In this document: in pieces, positions 1 to 7,483 of the stretch
How positions within the stretch are numbered: position 1 is the first letter of the stretch
Layout of the letters: each line of letters begins with the position of its first letter
Assembly (NCBI GenBank): GCA_017542145.1
Contig: JAFXXQ010000022.1
Location: 44,868-108,867 of the forward strand
DNA length: 64,000 nucleotides
Direction of reading: 5' to 3'
Source: Bacteroidaceae bacterium
GTDB lineage: Bacteria; Bacteroidota; Bacteroidia; Bacteroidales; Bacteroidaceae
Translations under genes and position numbers: made by a program
The notes under the pieces: generated by a model
Told to the model about the DNA's origin: nothing
Database searches by the model: none
Seen by the model: only the letters and a program-made list of their open reading frames with translations

Positions 1-1500
1 GCTGACTATGGCACCGCCTATCGCGACGACATCCGTACCTACATGCTCCTTTCTTCCGAACTGAAGGGACTAATCGAAGAGCCAGGGTGGTATTTTGAGG
101 GAGGTCAACAAGTCAACGAGTCAACAGGTCAACAAGTCAACGGACGGAGCGGCGAGAGCAAAGATGTGCTTGCACAATCTCTGTCGAGTCGCGACGGACG
201 AAGAGCGAAGCTCAACGAGTCAACACACTCCAAAGAGTTAGACCTTTTGATGATGGTGCAAGGATGGACGCGGTACAACTGGCGGCAGATGGCGGGTATG
301 GAGCCGTTTGAGATACGTCATTATACGGAGAGCCAGCTTGTGGTTGACGGCTGGGCATTCAGCCGCATCAGGGAAACACCCCTTGCCGATGTGAAGATTG
401 CCGTCCGCCTCACCTCACAAGATCGTCAACAGCGTCAGGAAACTACCGTCACGACGGACAGCCTCGGCTACTGGAGTGTAGGCGTGGAGGACTTCGAAGG
501 CGAATGGGACCTCTATATGGAGACTCGTCAGAAGGGCGACAAGAACGCAAGCAAGACCACGCGCGTCCGTCTGGAGCGCTCGTCGAAGCCCGCCCTCTAT
601 GCTTATACGCCTATCGAGAAATGGCTTCCGACCTATGCATGGGATTCCGACAAAATGCTTACCGTAGAGGAGGCGGAAGATTCGGAATATCTGCTCCCCA
701 CGGACTCGCACCTGTTGCAGGAAGTGGAGGTTACAGGCCGCCGCAAGTACATTGACTATTACACCTTTAAGGCCTTCGATGCCGAAAAGGATGCCGAGAT
801 GATGCTGGATGGGGGGGGCTATACCTACAAGGTGGAAGACTACCTGAAGGAAAAAGGGTACGAGGTTCAATTATCTATGGGAGATGTCGGCGACGTTGCA
901 AGTTCCGATGCTTATGAGTCCTCACGTCTGAATTACTTCAAAAATATGGTAGAGGCTGCGCCCATCAATAATCGTCGTACCTTCTGGTACATCCACGAGG
1001 GCAAGGTCAATCGCACCGCCCCTTCGTACTTCGCCGGTTATGCCCTTGACCTTGAGGAGGTGAAGAGCATCATCGTCTATGACGACCCTTGGGTTTATGA
1101 GACTTTTCCTGGCATCACAGACCTTTTGACGAAACAGGAGATAGATGAAATAGCCAATACCAATCGGCAAGAGGGGGGGGATCCCTTTTCACCCGGCATG
1201 TACGTGATTGACATTGAACTTAATCCCTCCCGCAAACGTCGTACCTATGTAGATAAGAATGCCCGTTCCACCTCCTTCGAAGGCTATAGCCCCATCGTCG
1301 AATTCTACGCCCCAACCTATCCCAACGGCCCCATTCAGGGCGACACGGACTATCGCCGCACCATCTACTGGAACCCCGAAGTCACTACCGACGAGGACGG
1401 CTATGCCTCCGTCTCATTCTACAACAACGGCTACAGTCGCGCCCTCACCATCAGCGCCGAGGGTATGACGCAAGACGGCATTCCCATCATTAATAAATGA
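1..1500 (+). CDS. Large surface/periplasmic protein with TonB-plug-like and macroglobulin-like parts, C-terminal portion
   Basis: The reading frame is open from the first base of the window, so the N-terminus lies outside and about 499 residues are visible. They include an Ig-like segment (around 110-175), a stretch starting EVEVTGRRK that resembles a TonB receptor plug, and a C-terminal sandwich-like region (YWNPEVTTDEDGYASVSFYN) typical of Bacteroidales MG2/carboxypeptidase-regulatory proteins. I infer export to the envelope; no substrate can be given. Residues about 34-77 are low-complexity and encoded by dispersed repeats (R2-R3-R2) that look inserted between conserved blocks ending GWYFE and starting ELDLLMMVQGW. 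Two runs of eight G (near 811-818 and 1173-1180) fall in the coding sequence. The family assignment is moderate; that it is a real gene is near certain. Confidence 0.6.
   Translation, partial: ADYGTAYRDDIRTYMLLSSELKGLIEEPGWYFEGGQQVNESTGQQVNGRSGESKDVLAQSLSSRDGRRAKLNESTHSKELDLLMMVQGWTRYNWRQMAGMEPFEIRHYTESQLVVDGWAFSRIRETPLADVKIAVRLTSQDRQQRQETTVTTDSLGYWSVGVEDFEGEWDLYMETRQKGDKNASKTTRVRLERSSKPALYAYTPIEKWLPTYAWDSDKMLTVEEAEDSEYLLPTDSHLLQEVEVTGRRKYIDYYTFKAFDAEKDAEMMLDGGGYTYKVEDYLKEKGYEVQLSMGDVGDVASSDAYESSRLNYFKNMVEAAPINNRRTFWYIHEGKVNRTAPSYFAGYALDLEEVKSIIVYDDPWVYETFPGITDLLTKQEIDEIANTNRQEGGDPFSPGMYVIDIELNPSRKRRTYVDKNARSTSFEGYSPIVEFYAPTYPNGPIQGDTDYRRTIYWNPEVTTDEDGYASVSFYNNGYSRALTISAEGMTQDGIPIINK
104..141 (+). 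repeat. R2 octamer array (GTCAACRR) inside a coding sequence
   Basis: Four complete 8-bp units (GTCAACAA, GTCAACGA, GTCAACAG, GTCAACAA) and a partial fifth, read in frame as QQVNEST-type residues. Because 8 is not a multiple of 3, three units give an 8-residue protein period and every frame yields the same cyclic peptide without stops. A further R2 fragment (TCAACGAGTCAACAC) lies at 212-226, so the R3 element sits between two R2 stretches. Confidence 0.85.
141..210 (+). repeat. R3 dispersed element, copy A (in frame in the first gene)
   Basis: Seventy bases whose left end (CGGACGGAGCGGCGAGAGCA) and right end (CGAGTCGCGACGGACGAAG) match copies at 7562-7626 (reverse), 57722-57790 and, right end only, 23612-23641. 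The middle is variable. Here it is flanked on both sides by R2 octamers and translated as part of the protein. Confidence 0.8.
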
Positions 1501-1582
1501 AAAGAACGTGAAAAGGGTGTCCACTCGTCTGGATGATAGCCATTCAGAGGGCATTTCCTTTGCGTAGAATCAAAAAAAAAGT

Positions 1583-1668
1583 TTTTCATCGCGATGAAAG
1601 AATGTTTTCATCGCGATGGTTAAATGTTTTCATTGCGATGATTAATCTTTTTCATCGCGATGAAAAAA
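1583..1668. repeat. R1 array: four palindromic sites at about 22-bp spacing
   Basis: Four copies of TTTTCATCGCGATGAAAA or a one-sided variant begin near 1583, 1605, 1627 and 1650. The core TTTCATCGCGATGAAA is a perfect palindrome. Linkers are AT-rich and about 5-8 bp. The array lies between the end of the first gene and the ileS promoter. Matching arrays occur at 23714-23820 and 58417-58500. Confidence 0.85.
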
Positions 1669-1747
1669 CACTAATCCCTAACGCTGGCTTTGGCGCGGCA
1701 GCTATTTGGCAGGCAAAATATTTTTTCGCTGAAAAAGCAGCTTTTCA

Positions 1748-1779
1748 TTTGGCAGTTTGCAGCAAATTGTGTACTTTTG
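1748..1779 (+). promoter_or_regulatory. Promoter for ileS
   Basis: TTTG at 1748-1751 and TACTTTTG at 1772-1779 with exactly 20 bases between them, matching the Bacteroidetes -33 TTTG / -7 TAnnTTTG consensus. The start codon of ileS follows 50 bases downstream. Seven other candidate promoters in this window show the same 20-base gap. Confidence 0.7.
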
Positions 1780-1794
1780 CACTTTCTTTTGAAA

Positions 1795-1826
1795 GTCAAC
1801 AAGTAGATAAGCCAACAAGTCAACAA
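1795..1826 (+). repeat. R2 octamer array in the ileS leader
   Basis: Four 8-bp units (GTCAACAA, GTAGATAA, GCCAACAA, GTCAACAA) end three bases before the ileS ATG at 1830, so the array forms the translation initiation region of the mRNA. The reading frame runs open through it, which makes an artefactual upstream start easy to choose. Confidence 0.75.
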
Positions 1827-1829
1827 GAA

Positions 1830-4800
1830 ATGGATAGAAAATTTGCTGAATATGGTATGCTGAACCTTGCGGACGTGGCCCGCGAGGTGTTGGAGAAGTG
1901 GGACAGACAGGATGTCTTTGCGCGTAGCGTGACTGAGCGCGAGGGCTGCCCGTCGTTCGTGTTCTACGAAGGCCCCCCCTCCGCTAACGGCATGCCCGGC
2001 ATCCACCACGTGATGGCCCGCAGCATCAAGGATACCTTCTGCCGCTATAAGACGATGAAGGGCTACCAAGTCGCCCGCAAGGCAGGTTGGGACACTCACG
2101 GCCTGCCCGTCGAGCTGGGTGTGGAAAAACTGCTTGGCATCACGAAGGAGGATATCGGCAAGACCATCAGCGTCGATGACTATAACCGCCATTGCCGCGA
2201 GGAGGTGATGAAATATACGAAGGAATGGACCGACCTGACGCACAAGATGGGCTATTGGGTGGACCTTGACCATCCCTACATCACCTACGACAACCGCTAT
2301 ATCGAAACCCTCTGGTGGCTGCTGAAACAGCTCTATCAGCAGGATTTGCTCTATAAGGGTTACACCATCCAGCCGTACTCGCCCGCAGCAGGTACGGGCC
2401 TGAGCAGCCACGAGCTGAACCAGCCCGGCTGCTACCGCGATGTGAAGGACACTACCGTTACCGCCCTCTTCCGCATGACCGACCCGAGGCCGGAGATGAC
2501 GGAGTGGGGCACGCCCTGCTTCATCGCCTGGACCACCACGCCCTGGACGCTTCCGTCGAACACGGCTCTCTGCGTGGGTCCCGACATCGACTACGTGGCT
2601 GTGCAGACCTACAATCCCTACACGGCTGAGCGCGTGACAATCGTCATGGCTGAGGCTCGCATGGAGGCTTACCTGAAGGGCGAGCGCGTGGAGACGATGG
2701 ACGAACTGCTGGCGCTGGATGCCCGGCTGAACGAACTGAAGTTCGCCCCCTATCGCGTTGTAGGCCGCTACAAAGGCGCTGACCTCGTGGGGATGCACTA
2801 TGCTCAGCTGATGCCTTGGGTGAAGCCGTTGGAGAAGGTGGATGCCCTCTCGCCGGCCTATGTGCGCGAAGCCGCCGAGCAGCACCCCGAGCGGACATTC
2901 ACCTATGGGCGCGACACGTTTGTTGAGCTTGCCGACTGCGCCTTCCGCGTCATCGCAGGAGACTACGTGACGACGGAGGACGGTACGGGCATCGTCCACA
3001 TCGCCCCGACGTTTGGTGCCGATGATGCCAAGGTGGCAAAGGCTGCCGGCGTTCCGCCCCTCTACCTTATTAATAAGCAGGGCGAGACAAGGCCGATGGT
3101 GGACCTCACGGGCAAGTACTACCTCATCGAGGACTGCGCCCCTGAGTTCGTCAGCCGTTGCATGGACACCACGCTCTACAGCCGTCATGCAGGCGACTTC
3201 GTGAAGAACGCCTACGACCCGAAGTACAACGTCGGAGGACGCTACGACGAGGCCGCAGCCCAGAAGGACGACGACCTCAACGTCGTGCTTACCGTCGAGA
3301 TGAAGAAAGAGGGCACTGCCTTCAAGATTGAGAAGCATATCCACAACTATCCCCATTGCTGGCGTACGGACAAGCCCGTGCTCTATTACCCGCTCGACAG
3401 CTGGTTCATCCGTAGCACGGCCCGCAAGGAGGAGATGATGGAACTGAACAAGACCATCCTCTGGAAGCCCGAGAGTACGGGTACAGGCCGCTTCGGCAAG
3501 TGGTTGGAGAACCTGAACGACTGGAACCTGAGCCGCAGCCGCTACTGGGGCACGCCGTTGCCCATCTGGCGTAATGCCGAGACGCGCGAAGAGCTGTGCA
3601 TAGGTAGCGTGGAGGAACTTTACCACGAGATGGAGCGCAGCGTTACTGCCGGCTTCATGAAGGAGAATCCCTACAAAAAGGCAGGCTTCGTGCCTGGCGT
3701 CTATACGGCGGAGAACTACGACAAAATCGACCTCCACCGCCCATACGTGGATGACATCATCCTCTGCTCGCCTACGGGTAAGCCCATGAAGCGCGAGACG
3801 GACCTCATCGACGTTTGGTTCGACAGCGGCGCTATGCCCTTCGCCCAGATGCACTACCCCTTCGAGAACAAGGAGCTTGTTGACAGCGGCGCCGTCTATC
3901 CCGCCGACTTCATCGCCGAGGGCGTCGACCAGACGCGTGGCTGGTTCTTCACCCTCCATGCCATCAGCACGATGGTGAAGCATTCCGTCGCCTACAAGGC
4001 CGTCATCAGCAACGGCTTGGTGCTCGACAAGAACGGCGCGAAGATGTCGAAGCGCCTGGGCAACGCCATCGACCCCTTCGGGGCCATCGGCAAGTACGGC
4101 GCCGATGCCGTAAGGTGGTACATGATTACCAACTCAAGCCCGTGGGACAACCTGAAGTTCGACGAAAAGGGCGTCACGGACGTCATCGGCAAGTTCTTCG
4201 GCACGCTCCACAACACGTACAAGTTCTTCGCCCCCTACGCCAACCTCGACGGCTTCCGCTATGCCGAGGCCGAGGTGCCCGTCTGCGCGCGTCCCGAGAT
4301 TGACCGCTGGATACTGAGCGAGCTCAATTCGCTCATCCGTAGCGTCGATGCCTGCTATGCCGACTACGAGCCGACGAAGGCGGGACGTCTCATCAGCGAC
4401 TTCGTTACCGACAACCTCTCGAATTGGTACGTCCGCCTCTGCCGCAAGCGCTTCTGGGGCGCAGGCTACACCGAGGATAAGCTGGCTGCCTACCAGACGC
4501 TCTACGTCTGTCTGGAGACGGTCGCCCGCCTGATGGCCCCAATCGCTCCGTTCTATGCCGACAAGCTCTACACCGACCTGGTTCGCGTCACGGGACGCGA
4601 CGACGTGTGCAGCGTACACCTTGCCCGCTTCCCCGAAGTCGACGAGAGCGTCATCGACCGCGAGCTGGAGCTTCGCATGGAACTGGCACAGAAGGTGTCG
4701 TCGATGGGTCTTGCCCTGCGCAAGAAGGTGAACATCATCGTTAAACAGCCGCTGCAGAAGATGATGATTCCTGCTACGGGAGAGATGAAGACCCGTCTGG

Positions 4801-5408
4801 AAGCCGTGGGAGCACTCATCATGAACGAGGTGAATGTGAAGGAAATCGACTTCGTGGAGGGTGCTGAGGGTATTCTGGTGAAGAAGGTGAAGTGCAACTT
4901 CAAGGTGCTGGGTAAGAAGTTCGGCCCGCTGATGAAGCAGGTTGCTGTGGCCGTCTCCTCGATGACGCAAGCGCAGATAGCCCAACTGGAGGCCGACGGA
5001 CGCATCGCCCTTCCACTCCCAGGCACGACACAGCTGGCAGAGATTGAGGCTGACGAGGTGGAAATCTACAGCGAAGATATCCCTGGCTGGGTGGTAGCCA
5101 ATGAGGGCGTGCTGACTGTGGCGCTCGACATCGTCGTCACAGAAGAATTGCGCCTCGAAGGTTTGGCTCGCGAACTGGTGAGCAAGATCCAGAACATCCG
5201 CAAGGCCAGCGGCTTTGAAATCAGCGACCGTATCCGCATCCGCCTAACATCGGATGCACGGCTCGATGCCTCCGTTGCTGCTCATCGCGACTACATCTGC
5301 GGACAGGTGTTGGCTGATAGCCTCGACATCTGCGCCGCGGTCAATGACACCGCCGAGGAACTCGCCTTTGACGACTTCACCGTCAAGGCGGAAGTGGAGA
5401 AGATATAA
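1830..5408 (+). CDS. ileS: Isoleucyl-tRNA synthetase
   Basis: Charges tRNA-Ile with isoleucine in the cytoplasm. The 1192-residue protein matches the long class I IleS form found in Bacteroidetes. The HIGH-type motif is GMPGIHHV (around residues 54-61) after the family signature YEGPPSANG, and the KMSKS-type loop is KMSKR (738-742). The editing domain lies between, and an anticodon-binding and C-terminal region follows. I chose the ATG at 1830 because homologues start at MDRKFxEY; the open frame extends to 1533, but only through the R1 array, the promoter and the R2 octamers. The downstream order ileS, dksA-like, lspA, DUF4296 lipoprotein is familiar in Bacteroidales. It is probably transcribed from the promoter at 1748. 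Confidence 0.97.
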   Translation: MDRKFAEYGMLNLADVAREVLEKWDRQDVFARSVTEREGCPSFVFYEGPPSANGMPGIHHVMARSIKDTFCRYKTMKGYQVARKAGWDTHGLPVELGVEKLLGITKEDIGKTISVDDYNRHCREEVMKYTKEWTDLTHKMGYWVDLDHPYITYDNRYIETLWWLLKQLYQQDLLYKGYTIQPYSPAAGTGLSSHELNQPGCYRDVKDTTVTALFRMTDPRPEMTEWGTPCFIAWTTTPWTLPSNTALCVGPDIDYVAVQTYNPYTAERVTIVMAEARMEAYLKGERVETMDELLALDARLNELKFAPYRVVGRYKGADLVGMHYAQLMPWVKPLEKVDALSPAYVREAAEQHPERTFTYGRDTFVELADCAFRVIAGDYVTTEDGTGIVHIAPTFGADDAKVAKAAGVPPLYLINKQGETRPMVDLTGKYYLIEDCAPEFVSRCMDTTLYSRHAGDFVKNAYDPKYNVGGRYDEAAAQKDDDLNVVLTVEMKKEGTAFKIEKHIHNYPHCWRTDKPVLYYPLDSWFIRSTARKEEMMELNKTILWKPESTGTGRFGKWLENLNDWNLSRSRYWGTPLPIWRNAETREELCIGSVEELYHEMERSVTAGFMKENPYKKAGFVPGVYTAENYDKIDLHRPYVDDIILCSPTGKPMKRETDLIDVWFDSGAMPFAQMHYPFENKELVDSGAVYPADFIAEGVDQTRGWFFTLHAISTMVKHSVAYKAVISNGLVLDKNGAKMSKRLGNAIDPFGAIGKYGADAVRWYMITNSSPWDNLKFDEKGVTDVIGKFFGTLHNTYKFFAPYANLDGFRYAEAEVPVCARPEIDRWILSELNSLIRSVDACYADYEPTKAGRLISDFVTDNLSNWYVRLCRKRFWGAGYTEDKLAAYQTLYVCLETVARLMAPIAPFYADKLYTDLVRVTGRDDVCSVHLARFPEVDESVIDRELELRMELAQKVSSMGLALRKKVNIIVKQPLQKMMIPATGEMKTRLEAVGALIMNEVNVKEIDFVEGAEGILVKKVKCNFKVLGKKFGPLMKQVAVAVSSMTQAQIAQLEADGRIALPLPGTTQLAEIEADEVEIYSEDIPGWVVANEGVLTVALDIVVTEELRLEGLARELVSKIQNIRKASGFEISDRIRIRLTSDARLDASVAAHRDYICGQVLADSLDICAAVNDTAEELAFDDFTVKAEVEKI

Positions 5409-5454
5409 GAATTAGTAATTAAGAACTAGCAATTAGCATTTAAACTATACAGCT

Positions 5455-5838
5455 ATGGCAGAGAAAACCCGTTATTCCGACGCCGAACTTGAGGAGTTCC
5501 GCGCTATCATTCTAGAAAAGTTAGAGCTGGCCAAGAGGGACTACGAGAACTTGAAAGACAGCCTGATGAATAAGGACAACGACGACCAGGATACCGCCCC
5601 TACCTACAAAGTGTTGGAGGAGGGAGCCAACACTTTGGCCAAGGAGGAAACCATGCGCCTGGCCCAGCGACAGATGAAGTTCATCAACGACCTGCAGGCT
5701 GCCCTTGTGCGCATCGAAAATAAAACTTACGGCATCTGTAAGGTGACGGGCAAACTGATTCCGGCCGAACGTCTCCGCGCTGTGCCTCATGCCACCATGA
5801 GTATCGAGGCCAAGCAAGCTTCCAAGAAACGCCGCTAA
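5455..5838 (+). CDS. DksA/TraR-family RNA polymerase secondary-channel regulator
   Basis: A 127-residue protein with two helices predicted to form a coiled coil (about residues 8-85), a tip that fits the DxxDxA motif (DDQDTA), and a C-terminal globule (YGICKVTGKLIPAERLRAVPHA). This is the DksA/TraR layout; such proteins enter the RNA polymerase secondary channel and tune transcription, for example in the stringent response. Only one of the four zinc-binding cysteines of classical DksA remains (in GICKVTGK), so the zinc finger is degenerate and the fold is presumably held without metal. It lies 46 bp after ileS and overlaps lspA by TAATG, which suggests translational coupling. Family assignment is good; regulatory details are inference. 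Confidence 0.88.
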   Translation: MAEKTRYSDAELEEFRAIILEKLELAKRDYENLKDSLMNKDNDDQDTAPTYKVLEEGANTLAKEETMRLAQRQMKFINDLQAALVRIENKTYGICKVTGKLIPAERLRAVPHATMSIEAKQASKKRR

Positions 5839-6473
5839 TGAAGACGGGGAAGAAAAACGACGTCCTGCTGGTGTCCGTTCTGGCCTCCTTGCTGCTCGTT
5901 GCCGACCAAGTCATCAAGATTCTGGTCAAGACGAACATGCGGCTTTACGAAAGCATCCACGTCACCGATTGGTTCTACATTTATTTTACGGAGAACAACG
6001 GAATGGCTTTCGGAATGGAGTTGTTTGGCAAACTATTCCTTACGTCGTTTCGCATTATTGCTGTTGCCTTCATCATCTGGTATTTGGTGAAGATTGTGGG
6101 CAAGGGCTTTCCGAAGGGCTATTTGGTTGCCGTCAGCCTAATTATTGCCGGCGCAGCGGGGAACATTATCGACTGCCTCTTCTACGGCGAGATCTTTAAC
6201 GTTAGCACGCCGCAAAGCGTGGCTTCGTTCGTGCCGTGGGGAAACGGCTATTCGGGATTGTTCTATGGCAAAGTGGTTGATATGCTCTATTTCCCCCTTG
6301 TGGAATGGGATTGGCCATCGTGGGTGCCTCTGCTGGCAGGCAAGCACTTTATCTTCTTTAGTCCCATCTTTAACTTTGCTGATTCGTGTATTACCGTAGG
6401 GCTCTTTATGGTTATTCTTTTCTTCAATCGTTGCCTTAGCCTTACCCCACCCGTCCGTCATCGGAAGCATTGA
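5838..6473 (+). CDS. lspA: Lipoprotein signal peptidase (signal peptidase II)
   Basis: Cleaves the signal peptide from prolipoproteins at the inner membrane after diacylglyceryl transfer, which matters in a genome that encodes as many lipoproteins as this one. The 211-residue protein has four hydrophobic segments and the two aspartate motifs of the A8 family: NIIDCLFYGEIF (around residue 110) and FNFADSCITVG (around 178). At 211 residues it is longer than the E. coli enzyme (164), as is usual in Bacteroidetes, because of an insertion between the motifs. Its start codon overlaps the stop of the DksA-like gene. Confidence 0.95.
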   Translation: MKTGKKNDVLLVSVLASLLLVADQVIKILVKTNMRLYESIHVTDWFYIYFTENNGMAFGMELFGKLFLTSFRIIAVAFIIWYLVKIVGKGFPKGYLVAVSLIIAGAAGNIIDCLFYGEIFNVSTPQSVASFVPWGNGYSGLFYGKVVDMLYFPLVEWDWPSWVPLLAGKHFIFFSPIFNFADSCITVGLFMVILFFNRCLSLTPPVRHRKH

Positions 6474-6484
6474 TAACAGAAAAA

Positions 6485-7471
6485 ATGAAAAATAGAATGT
6501 CCCGTATGCAGCGCTCTAAAGGTAATGCATCTTTCTTTTCTTTTTTCGTTCTTCATTTTTCATTACTATTCCTGTTCGTTGGCTGTAAGGTAGAACGGCC
6601 GAAGGAGGTCCTTCCGCCGTCGAAAATGGAAGATGTGCTCTACGACTATCATCTGGCGCAGGTGATGGGTAGCGATATGACGGGGGAGAATATGTACAAG
6701 CGCGGACTCTACATCGACTACGTCTTTAACAAACACCACATCACCCGTGAGCAACTTGACTCGTCGTTGGTGTGGTATGCTCGCAACCCGAAGGATCTTT
6801 CAGCGATTTACGAACGGCTGACTGCCCGTAATGAGCGCGAAATGGAGTACATTAAACAGCGTCAGTCCATGGTGTCGGTACGTGGGGCGCAGCCAATAGA
6901 AGGTGATTCGGCTGACCTTTGGTATGAAAACCGCCACTTTATCCTGACGCCGACGCCACTCGACAATTACCGTTCGGTGTCAATTCCTTTCGATGCCAAT
7001 TTCCACAAATGCGATACCATTCGCTGGACGTGCGACGTGTTGTTTATTCCTTTTGAAGGAGACTCAACAAGAAAGGCTGTTGCCAGTCTAATTGTGCGTT
7101 ATGCCAATGACTCCGTCCTCGCTCGCGATGTGGTGGTGACAGAGAACGCACCCGTGAGCATTACGTTGCAAAACTCGGATTCCGTCAATGTGAAGAATGT
7201 CACGGCAGGCGTTTATTTCCAGAGCAAAACCCTCTCCGACCATCTTGTGGTTGCCCATAGCCAGCTGATGCGTTATCACACGCTGCCTCCGAAGGATACG
7301 ACAAAGATTGTCTCTGCTGTGGCTGATACATCGTCCGTCTCGAAGAAGGGACGCGCTCCTAAAAAGACACGAATTAAGAGTGCGAAGCCTTCATCAAAGG
7401 AAAAAGAATCCGCTCCTCCGAAGAAGAACGTGAAACAGCCGGACAATGTCCGTCAGACTTTGGAAGATTAA
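6485..7471 (+). CDS. DUF4296-type lipoprotein
   Basis: A 328-residue predicted lipoprotein. An N-terminal hydrophobic stretch ends in LFVGC, a plausible lipobox. The conserved DUF4296-like segment follows (PPSKMEDVLYDYHLAQVMG through YIDYVFNKHHITREQLDSSLVWY). The C-terminal 70 residues are rich in Lys, Ser and Pro and look disordered. No enzymatic motif is visible and I cannot give a function. It follows lspA immediately, an order common in Bacteroidales, so the two are probably cotranscribed. I chose the ATG at 6485; a TTG at 6470 would overlap the lspA stop. The 3' end converges on trmH with only 12 bp between the stops. Confidence 0.8.
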   Translation: MKNRMSRMQRSKGNASFFSFFVLHFSLLFLFVGCKVERPKEVLPPSKMEDVLYDYHLAQVMGSDMTGENMYKRGLYIDYVFNKHHITREQLDSSLVWYARNPKDLSAIYERLTARNEREMEYIKQRQSMVSVRGAQPIEGDSADLWYENRHFILTPTPLDNYRSVSIPFDANFHKCDTIRWTCDVLFIPFEGDSTRKAVASLIVRYANDSVLARDVVVTENAPVSITLQNSDSVNVKNVTAGVYFQSKTLSDHLVVAHSQLMRYHTLPPKDTTKIVSAVADTSSVSKKGRAPKKTRIKSAKPSSKEKESAPPKKNVKQPDNVRQTLED

Positions 7472-7483
7472 TTCGTATTTTGT

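Noticed and set aside
1533..1829. N-terminal extension of IleS by 99 residues
   Set aside because: It would translate the R1 array, the promoter and the R2 octamers; homologues start at MDRKF.
1671..3983. 770-codon open frame antisense to ileS
   Set aside because: It mirrors the codon structure of ileS (GC-rich third positions), has no family resemblance, and runs into the repeat region. Similar long antisense frames at 17556-18701, 27225-28880, 45316-46776 and 53012-54271 were rejected for the same reason.
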